From Prevotella melaninogenica ATCC 25845 (GTDB lineage Bacteria; Bacteroidota; Bacteroidia; Bacteroidales; Bacteroidaceae): a DNA stretch of 64,000 bases. The notes below the pieces were generated by a model. That model saw only the letters and a program-made list of their open reading frames with translations, was not told the DNA's origin and searched no databases. The translations under genes and the position numbers were made by a program. Positions 44,757-54,479 of this stretch are shown in pieces. The stretch is from assembly GCF_000144405.1 (NCBI RefSeq), contig NC_014371.1, positions 1,210,501 to 1,274,500 of the forward strand, given 5' to 3'. Each line of letters starts with the position of its first letter. Positions within the stretch are counted from its first letter, which is position 1.

Positions 44757-46931
44757 ATGCGAATCCTTATAGAAGAATATCAGTACGATGTCTCTAAGGT
44801 TAGGGACATTCTCTATGGTATTGATGCCTTAGAGAATATGGAGGGTAGGGTGTCTATCCATTACGTAGGGTATTATTATAACACCCTACTCAAAGACTGT
44901 GTGTTTATTCTTCCGAAGGTATTGCTGAAGAATGTTGATGGTCAGGATCTCGTTTTAGGGAAGTATAAGCCAGAGGATATTGCTAACGTAGACAGGTATA
45001 ATTCAATTGACGAAGTAGAGCGTAGTTTCATCTATAAGTTTGCAGTATGGATTTATCGTGCTATTGTGGTCTATAAGAATGACAAGCGCAGTGACACAAC
45101 GATTGTATGCCATTCTCGCATAGCACAGATGGGTAATGGAGGTCGTCGATTGAGCAACACCTACCTCGATATTCTCTTGTCGCTGATACAATTCAATCAT
45201 GACAACCAAAGTTTTTTCTTCTTTGTTATAAAGAATCTGCATAGCGGACTAAACAAGATTAATTGGCAACGAACGATAGCAACGAAGCCGGCTATTATTC
45301 AAGATGGGCAGGCGGTCTATCTAAATCCTGTTAATAAGCGTAGACAAGTAAACTTTGATGAAGAATTACTCGTTATCTTCTTCTCTATCTTGAATTATAT
45401 CGGTGACACCTATGGTTTCCCGAAAGATATCTGTTGTCAGTTTCCACTCATTACAGGGAAACGTTTTGAAACCTATCTCAAAGGATTAGGCAAGACGCGA
45501 TTACGACAGATAAAGTATAAGTATTTCTCTGATAAAGCCCTGCGGCTATGGAATTTGTGTTATACCTTCTTTAAGGAGGCACGGCAGATATCTGTTTCTA
45601 CAGAACAGCGAGAATACCTGTTGGTAAAGAACTTCAATATAGTCTTTGAAGCCATTATCGACGAGCTGATAGGCGATAAGGAGCCGCCACGAGGACTGAA
45701 AGAGCAAGACGACGGTAAGCGGGTAGACCATATTTACAGTTACCGTAATCTCACGAACAACGAGGAAGATAGACCGATTTATTATATTGGCGACAGTAAG
45801 TATTATAAGATTGGTAATAAGATTTCAGACGAGTCAGTCTATAAGCAGTTTACCTATGCTCGTAATGTGATACAGTGGAACCTTAATCTCTTTTTAGATA
45901 ACAGTGAAGAGAATGCCGCATTGCGCAAGGAACACCCAATATACAGGGACGAACTAACGGAGGGATATAACATTGTTCCAAACTTCTTTATCAGTGCGAA
46001 GATGGATGAAAAGCTGTCGTATGCAGATAATGTTTCGACCACAAACCGTGAGAATAATACTTTCCTCTCTCGTCATTTTGAGAATCGTCTTTTCGATCGT
46101 GATACGCTGTTAGTATATCACTATGATGTAAACTTCCTCTACGTTGTTTCGCTCTATGCGAGAGAAAATGCACACCAGAAGGCGCAATGGAAGCAGAAGG
46201 TGCGTGAACTCTTTAGAGAGAAGATACAAGCCGCATTAGAGGAGAACTACAAGTTCTACGCCATGACACCGAAGCCGGGAGTGAATCATGAGGAATATCT
46301 ACGTGAGAACTTCCAAGAGCTGTTGGGCAAGGTGTATCGTCCCTTTGATGACACCAACTACCTCTCATTGGCGTTGGATAAGCAAAAAGAGTCAGAAAAT
46401 AAAGATTTACTGGATAAACTGCAGAAAGACTATTATGTGGTAGAATGTCCGTTAGGAAAGAATCCAACGTCCGTGTTGAGTGGCGAGAAGGCTCAAAATA
46501 GTTCTGAGGCTGTTCATGGTCGTAAGGGCGTATTGATGGTGATGATGGAGAAATATGCGACTAAGTCAGCTAATTTCTCTCATGGTAAACTGGCTATTGC
46601 TATTAAGATGACCGTAGAGAGTATGGATATTGTGGAAAACCTTAGTAATATTGGTTATGTGCTCTTTCATCATCGTAGCGATAACGACCAGCACCTCTTT
46701 TCAGTCAAGGGAACGTGCACGATAAAGGCTGCAGGCGAGTTAGAAGACGACCGCTATAAGAATATGGGCAACAAAGAACTGTATATCTCTGTAGATATTG
46801 ATACAACCGAACTTCCCAACGATAATCTCCATGCGTCAATGATAAAACCCGCATCAAAGGAAACAAGATATGATGCGCAGTTCGCATGGTTGAGCGATTT
46901 GGAAAGTGACAATAGTAAAGTTGCTGAATAA
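44757..46931 (+). CDS. McrC/LlaJI-type restriction endonuclease
   Basis: The 724-residue protein resembles the LlaJI family of McrC-like nucleases. The N-terminal half has no clear motif. A PD-(D/E)XK active site is readable as KRVDHIY, then about 20 residues, then YYIGDSKYYK (Asp, then D-x-K, about residues 330-355). Past residue 560 there is an extra C-terminal region with conserved-looking blocks. It should be the cutting subunit recruited by the McrB-like gene. A canonical McrC is about 350 residues, so this is a long form. No methyltransferase is in this pair. Confidence 0.82.
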   Translation: MRILIEEYQYDVSKVRDILYGIDALENMEGRVSIHYVGYYYNTLLKDCVFILPKVLLKNVDGQDLVLGKYKPEDIANVDRYNSIDEVERSFIYKFAVWIYRAIVVYKNDKRSDTTIVCHSRIAQMGNGGRRLSNTYLDILLSLIQFNHDNQSFFFFVIKNLHSGLNKINWQRTIATKPAIIQDGQAVYLNPVNKRRQVNFDEELLVIFFSILNYIGDTYGFPKDICCQFPLITGKRFETYLKGLGKTRLRQIKYKYFSDKALRLWNLCYTFFKEARQISVSTEQREYLLVKNFNIVFEAIIDELIGDKEPPRGLKEQDDGKRVDHIYSYRNLTNNEEDRPIYYIGDSKYYKIGNKISDESVYKQFTYARNVIQWNLNLFLDNSEENAALRKEHPIYRDELTEGYNIVPNFFISAKMDEKLSYADNVSTTNRENNTFLSRHFENRLFDRDTLLVYHYDVNFLYVVSLYARENAHQKAQWKQKVRELFREKIQAALEENYKFYAMTPKPGVNHEEYLRENFQELLGKVYRPFDDTNYLSLALDKQKESENKDLLDKLQKDYYVVECPLGKNPTSVLSGEKAQNSSEAVHGRKGVLMVMMEKYATKSANFSHGKLAIAIKMTVESMDIVENLSNIGYVLFHHRSDNDQHLFSVKGTCTIKAAGELEDDRYKNMGNKELYISVDIDTTELPNDNLHASMIKPASKETRYDAQFAWLSDLESDNSKVAE

Positions 46932-47005
46932 AAAACTTAATCCTGATAAAGGCAGAAGGCAAAGAATACGACAAGACAAAGTAACATAGAGATAGAAGGT
47001 ACAAG

Positions 47006-47047
47006 AAACAGATTTATTCTTTTATGGATAAAAATATAGATCTGTTT
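47006..47047 (+). terminator. Weak terminator after the LlaJI-like gene
   Basis: AAACAGAT (47006-47013) pairs with ATCTGTTT (47040-47047), followed by TTTTG. The loop is long (26 bases). Confidence 0.4.
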
Positions 47048-47108
47048 TTTGTAGCTTTTTTGGGGTGCTTTATGTTATTCTGTCTTATTTTGCTTATCTT
47101 TGCAACAG

Positions 47109-47190
47109 AAATAGGAAAGGTTTCTCAAATACCGCGTCGGATTGCAGTTTCGAAGGGAAGGGTTTGAGAAGCCTTTTCTTTTCTTTTTTC
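47109..47190 (+). ncRNA. Candidate small RNA with its own -7 element and terminator
   Basis: TATCTTTG at 47095-47102 is a promoter-like element pointing into a stretch without a gene on that strand. About 80 bases later comes a 14-bp stem: AAAGGTTTCTCAAA at 47116-47129 with TTTGAGAAGCCTTT at 47163-47176 and one G-U pair. A T-rich tail (TCTTTTCTTTTTTC) follows. A -33 box is not obvious. It may instead be only a two-way terminator between convergent operons. Confidence 0.4.
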
Positions 47191-47208
47191 TTTTAGAAAC
47201 AATGTAAA

Positions 47209-47988
47209 TTATCTTTTGTAAAGATTATTATCGTTTTGTAGATACTTCCTTATCACCTGAGACCAGTCTGCAAATGACATTTTAGGATAGTATGTGGAAA
47301 ACTCATTCATGCAGTCTGCAACTATCTCCAGGACAGAATTGTTTTGAGCCATAGAATCAATCTTCAACTGGATTGAAACATCTTCCTCTACGCTTACAAT
47401 CCTTCCCTGAACATGGTTTCCAAGTTTCTTCTGAGTATTATAATCTGTTGGAGGCTCGGAAACACTTCTCGTATCTGTTTGGGTGTCGTCATGCTTTAAT
47501 TCTTCGAAGTGGGTATCTATCATTTGGAAAAATGATACTGCATCTACACGCTTAAAGAGGACGAACTTATCTCCATTTGTGAGATATTCGTCACGGATTT
47601 TTCCTTCTTCAACACTTTCTTGAATGGAGAGACGGCTGTAAAACGAGACATAACTCCTGTTATTTAGTCGTGGTTTTACCTTAGCAGGCTCCCAACATAC
47701 GAAAAGGTCATTGTCAATGTCGTAGCCAAGAAACAAGAAAGGTATATTATCATTCTTGATTTTGTCAAACTCAGGACGCTGTGGTAACTGAGATCTGCGG
47801 TGTTCCAAAGGATAAGGGTTGCCCTCGTGAGTAATACACTTAAAGTAAAGGTAATACTCCTGCCCCTCAAAACTGATATAATAATATGGCAAACCTTTCG
47901 AGTGTTCTTTATAGCTCGGCTCTTTTGCCAAGACATCAAGTAACAGTCTTGCCAGTTTTTCGCCCTTGGGGTAATTCACTTTTGCCAT
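47209..47988 (-). CDS. Unknown protein, last gene of the MORC/Mza-like operon
   Basis: I do not recognise this 259-residue protein. It begins YYYISFEGQEYYLYFKCI, followed by PYPLEHRRSQLPQRPEF, PFLFLGYDIDNDLFVCWEP and NNRSYVSFYSR. This looks like one compact alpha/beta domain of about 130 residues. The rest is a charged linker and a helical tail. It starts one base after the DUF4420-like gene, so it belongs to the operon. The first domain could be a DNA-recognition or nuclease domain. In Mza operons an AIPR protein is often the last partner; this protein is too short and lacks AIPR motifs. Confidence 0.65.
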   Translation of the reverse strand: MAKVNYPKGEKLARLLLDVLAKEPSYKEHSKGLPYYYISFEGQEYYLYFKCITHEGNPYPLEHRRSQLPQRPEFDKIKNDNIPFLFLGYDIDNDLFVCWEPAKVKPRLNNRSYVSFYSRLSIQESVEEGKIRDEYLTNGDKFVLFKRVDAVSFFQMIDTHFEELKHDDTQTDTRSVSEPPTDYNTQKKLGNHVQGRIVSVEEDVSIQLKIDSMAQNNSVLEIVADCMNEFSTYYPKMSFADWSQVIRKYLQNDNNLYKR

Positions 47989-47989
47989 A

Positions 47990-48958
47990 TCACATAAACT
48001 TTAATAAACCGCTATTGGTTGCAGATAAATCAATCGGCTCTACATCTTTCAGACATGATGCAAAATGTACCGAGGTAACACCTGACGGAACATGCTCACT
48101 CTTTATAGATGGCACATCGCGATAGTCGAACTTCATATATGAATTGAGTGCAAGCGTGAAATCATATTTTATCTTTTTTGCTTCTTCAAGGTGTGGGCCG
48201 ATAGTCAAATAGGCTATCTCCTGAATCTTTGACATCTGCTCTATTGATAGCCCTCTTTGACTGATAGTATCAAGAACGTCAAAGACGTTTACACCTTGAC
48301 CAGACCTAACCGTTATGACGGATGCAATAGCAAGTTCAGAGCCAGCATTTGGGTTAAGCTGCTCTAAAGCAAATGTGTGAACACGATCAAGGTTGCTCGT
48401 TGATTTTACTTCTATCTTATCCTTACCATCGTTAAAGTCATATTTATCTTCAGCTGTAACGTGCCATGCTTTAGCTAAATCTTCTGGAGATTTTGCATTG
48501 GCTATCACAAACAACTCTGCCCATAAACCCTGTATCACAACTGCGGAGAATGAGGGCGGCATCATAAAGATTTTTGCCACTTTGGATATTTCTGCTTTTA
48601 GGAGAGAAACACTGGGGGTGCTGGAAAACTTATTCAGCACCATAGCAAAAACTTCAAGAAAATAGCTTTGCAGGTCTGCTTCCAAAGAATTAAGCACAAT
48701 GATAGTGTATTTCTTCGTTAGTGTTTCTCCTCCAGCATCCTTTAAAGTGCAGAGTTGGCTGAAATCAACACTTATCGCTTTTAAGCGGATAGGAGTTGAA
48801 ACAGCATCATCACAACATTCTACGAAGATAACAGGAAATCCATCCTCGGTTGCACCAAATTTGTGTGGTTTTCCAATAATGAAATCTTCTACCTCGTAGA
48901 GACCTGACTCCTTTCTTCTTTCTCTGAGTTGAGAGTATGTTGAATATAGGTTGCTCAT
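47990..48958 (-). CDS. DUF4420-like PD-(D/E)XK nuclease
   Basis: The 322-residue protein matches the 'PD-(D/E)XK motif protein' family (DUF4420). It has an N-terminal beta-rich region and VIQGLWAELFVIANAKSPEDLAKAWH. The active-site block YDFNDGKDKIEVKSTSNLDR (about residues 194-213) gives Asp then E-x-K. It then has FALEQLNPN. It is expected to cut DNA in the MORC/Mza-like system. It starts 17 bases after the Z1 gene. Confidence 0.82.
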   Translation of the reverse strand: MSNLYSTYSQLRERRKESGLYEVEDFIIGKPHKFGATEDGFPVIFVECCDDAVSTPIRLKAISVDFSQLCTLKDAGGETLTKKYTIIVLNSLEADLQSYFLEVFAMVLNKFSSTPSVSLLKAEISKVAKIFMMPPSFSAVVIQGLWAELFVIANAKSPEDLAKAWHVTAEDKYDFNDGKDKIEVKSTSNLDRVHTFALEQLNPNAGSELAIASVITVRSGQGVNVFDVLDTISQRGLSIEQMSKIQEIAYLTIGPHLEEAKKIKYDFTLALNSYMKFDYRDVPSIKSEHVPSGVTSVHFASCLKDVEPIDLSATNSGLLKFM

Positions 48959-48975
48959 AGCCTTATCATTTAATC

Positions 48976-51189
48976 TTAATCATCCTCGTCATCACTATCC
49001 AAACCGACAAAGGAAGTAGCCAAGTTTTCGGGATAGTAAATACAAAGGTTATATAAGTCCTTACTATTAAGCCTATGCAAAGGCTGCTTAATCTTTATAT
49101 GGTGTACCTGTACACATACCTCATTATCTGTACAGAATTTTATATCACCAGGGTATGAGCCATTTGCGGCACGACCAGCTTGCAGGTTGTTAGGCTTGTC
49201 ATCCTTTATGCTACGAGTACGAATGTCGCCAGATTGCACGGTGGCTTTATACGCCATTTCATACAAGCGAATATGGTCAACATTCACAGAATCGCGGAGA
49301 TAATACAGATACTGAATCGTAACTATCTTACGGGTAATGTTCGGTGCATCCTCATACTTAACCAATTTAAAGAAGTCGATAAAATCATTGATAGGAATAT
49401 TCACCCAACGATGGTTACGAATTGGGTTATTACCGTAGTTTTCGCAATCCGTATATGCGGTTGAAGGAATGTTAGATAGGAAACTCTCAAAGAGAATTTT
49501 GTTGTTGTCGATGCAATCTAAAGACGGCATCTGTTTCCAACCAGACAACTTGTTGCGAACTAATTTAGACGACAAGATATTGGTTCTTGTTGGGTTAAGA
49601 GTCTCGGCTAACAACATTGCATGGCTATGCTTAGAGAACTCTTCCAAAGTCTCACATTGAGACAGGTTAGCACGCAAGGTCTCCTCGTGTTCAACATAAT
49701 CGTTGTATTCCACAAGACTCTTTTTCGACAAGTAGATACGACAAATATCAGCATAGTCCATCTTATAACCAAAGAAACGGCAACGCTGTTCTATGGTGTC
49801 AGCATTAGACTTCCCTTGTGTCGTTCTTGTCATGTAGGTCATCGAGAGTTTTTCAATAGTAAAACCGCGATTGAGCATATCAGCACCAATCAGAATGTTT
49901 GCCTTTGCCGACTTCCACGAGATACCGTCGTCACCAACAGACCCACCTTGTGATTGTACCAAATGAATTTTGGTACGCAGAATAACCTTGACCATATTCT
50001 TCATCACTTCATCAAATGATGGAGGATTTTGAATATAGCGTGTCATTTCGTCGTAGGCATTTTTGAATTTCTTGCAGACGAGCTTTCTGCCTGGATCTTT
50101 CTCGTCAAGTGTAAGAATATCAATCCACTGCTGAAGAGCGTTTTTCGTCCAGTTGGCAAATAATGTATTTGTGTCACATCGTCCATCGACGTGAATCATC
50201 ATAGATAGGAAATCTACATTCTTACGTTTCTGAATGAACACAACAATAGCTACACTAACAAGGAACTGTTGCAACGACTCAATCAGAGATTTCGGAGTTG
50301 TTGTTAGTGGGTTTCTCTTGTGGTGATAAACTTCTGCATCATCAACAAGGTGCACCAGTTGATAGTTCTTGTTCTTGAAAAAGAACTTACCACCAGTATA
50401 ACCCTTGCCGGGTGTCAAAACAGTGTGGTATGTTGGTGATAGAATATCGCTGTTATCAATCAAGAAAGCTGCTTGTGGAGTGGCTGTATATTGAATATAC
50501 GAATGATTGGGCAAGGATTTCTTCAGTGCAAGAATACTTGCATATGTTTTACTGAAATCATCCTCAATCCAGTCAGGATTAGCTGTGTTCTTTTTTGCAA
50601 ATGTGTTGAAGCTGGACTGGTCTGCCTCGTCATCTATAATGATAACTCCCAAGTTGTTTAGGCAACTCTTTAGAGTGGGAGAAACAAATGTGTCAGCCAG
50701 TCTTTGAATGTGCTTGTAGTGCTTCAATATAGGAATAAGGATAACATCATCAGTGTGTATCAAGAAATTCTTAATACTGGTGTCTAAGGTGAAGTTATCA
50801 TCAATTCCAGACATAAGATTATAGACATCCGAGGAGTCGGTGTCTAAATCGGATGCCAGACGGTCAGAAGTCTGCTTTTCAAGATTTGTTTTTGTTCCAG
50901 TAAGATATATTATCATTCGATACCCATTATCTGCCGCAAGTGCGGTTAAGGTAGTGAATGATAAAGTCTTTCCACTTTGTACATATCCAACAGCAATATT
51001 CGTTATTGAATCATTAGTGCCAGGTTTGACGCAATGACTTAAAATTTTCATAGCTTCATCTATGATGATTGACTTGCCTTCATCGTCAAGTTTACTTTGC
51101 GAATCCATGAAATGCAAGGTGTTGTTCCCAATGACCACTTGGTTGTTTTGCTTGTTGGTCGGATTGATTACTTGTATGGTAGATGACAT
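48976..51189 (-). CDS. Z1-domain helicase/ATPase
   Basis: The 737-residue protein is a Z1-type superfamily 2 ATPase. It has GYVQSGKTLSF (Walker A, about 68-78), LTGTKTNLEKQT, VIIIDDEADQSS (Walker B DDEAD), YIQYTATPQA, and the Z1-specific ILIGADMLNRGFTIEKLSMTYMTRT followed by ADTIEQRCRFFGYK. Z1 proteins occur with MutL/MORC-like ATPases and methyltransferases in bacterial restriction systems, where they probably translocate DNA. It is encoded 12 bases after the GHKL gene. Confidence 0.9.
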   Translation of the reverse strand: MSSTIQVINPTNKQNNQVVIGNNTLHFMDSQSKLDDEGKSIIIDEAMKILSHCVKPGTNDSITNIAVGYVQSGKTLSFTTLTALAADNGYRMIIYLTGTKTNLEKQTSDRLASDLDTDSSDVYNLMSGIDDNFTLDTSIKNFLIHTDDVILIPILKHYKHIQRLADTFVSPTLKSCLNNLGVIIIDDEADQSSFNTFAKKNTANPDWIEDDFSKTYASILALKKSLPNHSYIQYTATPQAAFLIDNSDILSPTYHTVLTPGKGYTGGKFFFKNKNYQLVHLVDDAEVYHHKRNPLTTTPKSLIESLQQFLVSVAIVVFIQKRKNVDFLSMMIHVDGRCDTNTLFANWTKNALQQWIDILTLDEKDPGRKLVCKKFKNAYDEMTRYIQNPPSFDEVMKNMVKVILRTKIHLVQSQGGSVGDDGISWKSAKANILIGADMLNRGFTIEKLSMTYMTRTTQGKSNADTIEQRCRFFGYKMDYADICRIYLSKKSLVEYNDYVEHEETLRANLSQCETLEEFSKHSHAMLLAETLNPTRTNILSSKLVRNKLSGWKQMPSLDCIDNNKILFESFLSNIPSTAYTDCENYGNNPIRNHRWVNIPINDFIDFFKLVKYEDAPNITRKIVTIQYLYYLRDSVNVDHIRLYEMAYKATVQSGDIRTRSIKDDKPNNLQAGRAANGSYPGDIKFCTDNEVCVQVHHIKIKQPLHRLNSKDLYNLCIYYPENLATSFVGLDSDDEDD

Positions 51190-51201
51190 ATACCGTATTC
51201 G

Positions 51202-52767
51202 TTAAATAGTTCCAAATAGATTGTTGAAGGTAGAGCGGAACTTGGTTGCAGCATCACTACCTCCTTTAATCATACTTATCTCAGAAGCGACCATCACCTC
51301 AATCATATACGACAACTGCTCTTGTCCTTCTTGTGTTGATAGGGAACTTGCAAATCGCTGGAATACATTATTTTTCAGGTTGATAGTAGCTTCGTATTTA
51401 TCATCTGCTATTTCGTTAAAAGTGTACAAACCTGCTACGGCCTCTCCTGTTTTGATAGTCAGTTCGACTTTCTCATTATTATCTAACAAGATGTCAACTG
51501 GTATGCCATCGAACAAATCAGTTGGAGTTGATTTGATTTGTTCTACCTTGGCTTGAGTCTGTGGAGTAGTTACGGGGATAACCAGCGCTGGCTTTTTAGG
51601 TGTTGTATCGTTAGGGGTTGAAATAGTTGTGCTTGGCGTGTGCACAATAGGTTTCGTAAAACCAGATATGATTTGTTTTACGAGCTTAGTTCCAATGTTC
51701 TTTATCTCCTTTTGAGTTCTGGGCTTGGTGTAGTGTTGTCCCTGCGCAAAGAGGTCAAATGTTTTGTCCTTGTTGAGATCTTCACGAAGAAGTTTGATTA
51801 ATTCTGCGAAATCATCATCTTCTTGGAATGAGTTTTTGGTAAAACTTACATCGAAGCCTGTAAGATACAGTTCTCCAAATACACGCTTGTAGAGCGGTGA
51901 TCCTTCCTGACCGCACAACTCCTTTGGGCGGTATCGTTCATCATAACTGCTACCGATAACACGTCCACGTCTGAACAGCAAGAAACCATTATCTATCGAA
52001 GTGCTCATGGTGTCAAGCAAAGCAATAAATCCACTAATAGCGTATCTTTCGCCAAAGGTCAGATTTATGTCTTTCTTCCATAAAATAGGTTTGCCGTTAG
52101 GCTCATTGTATTTAGGTGCATTCAGTATGGTAAGTTCCTTATATTCCAATGGCTCGTCATTCACAATAAGTTCGAGCGTTTGCTTTCTAAGATGTAGTGT
52201 ATAAATACTTGCCAGATGCTTCTTGATATACGAAAGTTGTCTTGGTGTTGGCTTATTTCCAGACAAATGAGACAAGGTGATTCTTGTAAAGTGAGCCTCC
52301 TTGTCACATGACTCTTCCGTAACAGGAAGAGACAATTCTTCGTTTTCAACAACTTCATTGAGGTCAAAGGTAACAGTTTTCAGAACATCATCACCATAGG
52401 CTGTTGTTTCTACTTTCCATACATTACTCAACCATATTGAGGACACTTTCATTCCCATGCCAAACTCGTTGAGTCCCTTGTTGTCAAGAGGAATGTTTGC
52501 CAATTCAAATGCCCTTTGATAATTCTCTTCAGTGATACCAAAGGCATTATCCTCTATGATAATGGTGTCATTCTCGAAGTCCATGTTAATTGACACACGA
52601 AGTTTAATACCATCGGGATTTATTTTAGAGAGAACATCCTGATGGTCGAGAAAACTTTGAATAGAGTTATCTATATATTCAGCAAGGGCATTCCAAACCT
52701 TGTTACTGATATACCTAAAGGTGCTATACACTAAAGGTCTTGTTGCTATTGATACATTACTTGGCAT
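51202..52767 (-). CDS. MORC/MutL-like GHKL ATPase
   Basis: The 521-residue protein has the GHKL ATP-binding set. The N box is ALAEYIDNSIQ (about 28-38), G1 is IIEDNAFGI and G2 is NEFGMGMKVSSIW. A transducer-like domain follows with LFRRGRVIG, and then a Pro/Thr-rich linker (about 360-410) and a C-terminal beta/helical domain. ATP-driven dimer closure on DNA is the family mechanism. Bacterial homologues in restriction operons are regarded as the source of eukaryotic MORC proteins. Its start overlaps the methyltransferase end by 11 bases. Confidence 0.88.
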   Translation of the reverse strand: MPSNVSIATRPLVYSTFRYISNKVWNALAEYIDNSIQSFLDHQDVLSKINPDGIKLRVSINMDFENDTIIIEDNAFGITEENYQRAFELANIPLDNKGLNEFGMGMKVSSIWLSNVWKVETTAYGDDVLKTVTFDLNEVVENEELSLPVTEESCDKEAHFTRITLSHLSGNKPTPRQLSYIKKHLASIYTLHLRKQTLELIVNDEPLEYKELTILNAPKYNEPNGKPILWKKDINLTFGERYAISGFIALLDTMSTSIDNGFLLFRRGRVIGSSYDERYRPKELCGQEGSPLYKRVFGELYLTGFDVSFTKNSFQEDDDFAELIKLLREDLNKDKTFDLFAQGQHYTKPRTQKEIKNIGTKLVKQIISGFTKPIVHTPSTTISTPNDTTPKKPALVIPVTTPQTQAKVEQIKSTPTDLFDGIPVDILLDNNEKVELTIKTGEAVAGLYTFNEIADDKYEATINLKNNVFQRFASSLSTQEGQEQLSYMIEVMVASEISMIKGGSDAATKFRSTFNNLFGTI

Positions 52768-54118
52768 AATCTAATAGTTTTTTTGCAATCATCTTCACTA
52801 ACTCAACATTTACTGCATTGCCAAGAGCTTCATAGCTTCTTGCCAGTGATAGTCTAAAATCATCGTTGCCAAAAGATAGTTCTCGCATACCTTGGACGGA
52901 CGCTGCTTCATGCAGTGTCATGTAGCGTCCTTTGGTTAAGCCTATCTCTGGCTTCTGCATATCTTTGGGAAGTTCTATCCACGGGAATATAGGTACTTGT
53001 GTTCCTACAAGATTTAGTGCAGGTACAAACGTGGGCTTCTTCACCCTTATTCCAGAAGCACGGAATTGAACAATCTTATTCTCTATGTGAGGCTCTACGT
53101 TTACGCCACAGTTCCATTCCATTTTTAGGTGGCTATTCTCAAAGTGAACGACTTTCTTCATCCAACCTTTAAGCCAACTTTTATGCTTGTTATAAAAGTC
53201 ACGGTTTTGTTGGATGTATCTAATCTTCCAAACAGGGAAAACTCGTGTTTTATCCGTTTGGGAATAGTTAGGCAACTGTGCTAAACATTCCTTTAATGTC
53301 GTTCCTCTAATAATCTTCCCAAGTTTTCCTTTTTTCTCAACTAATTGCTCGATTGATTGAAAAGCAGGAGCTACTGTCTCAAAATCGTATGATGCCCCAA
53401 ATTCCATTGCCCAAATGGGGAATGTTGGTATCGTACCACCATTGGCAATAGTTTTGTCTATAAACTCTTGCCATATATTCAACTGATAGTGGGTTTCCTC
53501 CTTAATAGGAGTAATATCTTTTGCGTTTGCCTCGATGATGTCATTTACATCACAGACCGGCTTATTTCCTTTTGGGAAAGTAAAGTTATCGAGCAAACCT
53601 AAATCTTTGCGGATGCAAACAATGTAGATACGCTTTCTGTGTTGTGGAATTCCAAATTCATGAGGAGAAAGAATTTCTGCCTTTACGGAATACTCCTGCT
53701 CGTCGAGTTTTTCTTGTATTATGCGCCAAGTGTTGCCATTATCATGCCCTTTCAAGTTTGAAACATTTTCCAAAATAATATATTTGGGCTTATGATATGC
53801 CACAATATCAATGATGTAATCAAAGAGCGTACCACGTCCTTTTTCATCATTGAAACCTTGTCGGTTACCAGCCTGACTAAACGGCTGACATGGAAAACCT
53901 GCACAAATAATGTCATGCGCAGGAATATCTTTGGGCGCAATCTTGGTTATATCGCCCTCTATTCTTACACCAGGATAGTTTATCTGATATAGCTTGCGTA
54001 AATCCTCTTTTAGTTCAGAGGAGAAAACACACTTGCATCCAAGTTTGCTTAGAGCAAGATGGAATCCTCCTAATCCAGCAAAGAGGTCTATAAATTGAAG
54101 TTGTTTCTTCTTAGCCAT
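52757..54118 (-). CDS. DNA (cytosine-5-)methyltransferase
   Basis: The 453-residue protein has all main 5mC methyltransferase motifs: I FIDLFAGLGGF (about 9-19), IV GFPCQPFSQAGNRQGF with nucleophile C77, VI ENVSNLKG, VIII PQHRKRIYIV and X YEALGNAVNVELV. The long segment between VIII and X (about 200-400) is the target-recognition region and defines a sequence that cannot be read from here. It should protect host DNA from the Z1/DUF4420 nuclease arm. It starts 11 bases after the controller stop. Confidence 0.93.
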   Translation of the reverse strand: MAKKKQLQFIDLFAGLGGFHLALSKLGCKCVFSSELKEDLRKLYQINYPGVRIEGDITKIAPKDIPAHDIICAGFPCQPFSQAGNRQGFNDEKGRGTLFDYIIDIVAYHKPKYIILENVSNLKGHDNGNTWRIIQEKLDEQEYSVKAEILSPHEFGIPQHRKRIYIVCIRKDLGLLDNFTFPKGNKPVCDVNDIIEANAKDITPIKEETHYQLNIWQEFIDKTIANGGTIPTFPIWAMEFGASYDFETVAPAFQSIEQLVEKKGKLGKIIRGTTLKECLAQLPNYSQTDKTRVFPVWKIRYIQQNRDFYNKHKSWLKGWMKKVVHFENSHLKMEWNCGVNVEPHIENKIVQFRASGIRVKKPTFVPALNLVGTQVPIFPWIELPKDMQKPEIGLTKGRYMTLHEAASVQGMRELSFGNDDFRLSLARSYEALGNAVNVELVKMIAKKLLDYAK

Positions 54119-54129
54119 TCTCTAATACT

Positions 54130-54327
54130 TTATTCGGAAACAATAAGTTCACTAACAGGAATATTTAATAGTCCTGCTATCTTTTTCAAAGTATAGAGGT
54201 TTAGCTGTGTCGTATTAGTACACCATTTAGAAAAAGTTGTAGGATTAACTTTCAACTGTTCTGCAAGCCACTTGTTAGTTTTCTTGGATTTAACAAGAGC
54301 AAGCTTTATTTGATTTATATCTTCCAT
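54130..54327 (-). CDS. Xre-family controller of the MORC/Mza-like operon
   Basis: The 65-residue protein is a single helix-turn-helix domain (KLALVKSKKTNKWLAEQLKVNPTTFSKWCTNTTQLNLYTLKKIAGLLNIPVSELI). It sits first in the operon, as C-proteins do. A TAAATTTG element (54351-54358, minus) lies 24 bases upstream. It resembles the regulator at 27858-28076. Confidence 0.8.
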   Translation of the reverse strand: MEDINQIKLALVKSKKTNKWLAEQLKVNPTTFSKWCTNTTQLNLYTLKKIAGLLNIPVSELIVSE

Positions 54328-54479
54328 TGATTTGCTTATTGCTTTGAATGCAAATTTAGTGATTTTTTAGCAAAAAGCATTCGCTCACGAATGGATATTT
54401 ATGGGTGATAAGCATTTTGGAACATACTGGTAAGCATAAGCTTCGTCTAAAATTAGTTAAAGTTCAATAATGCGCTCTC

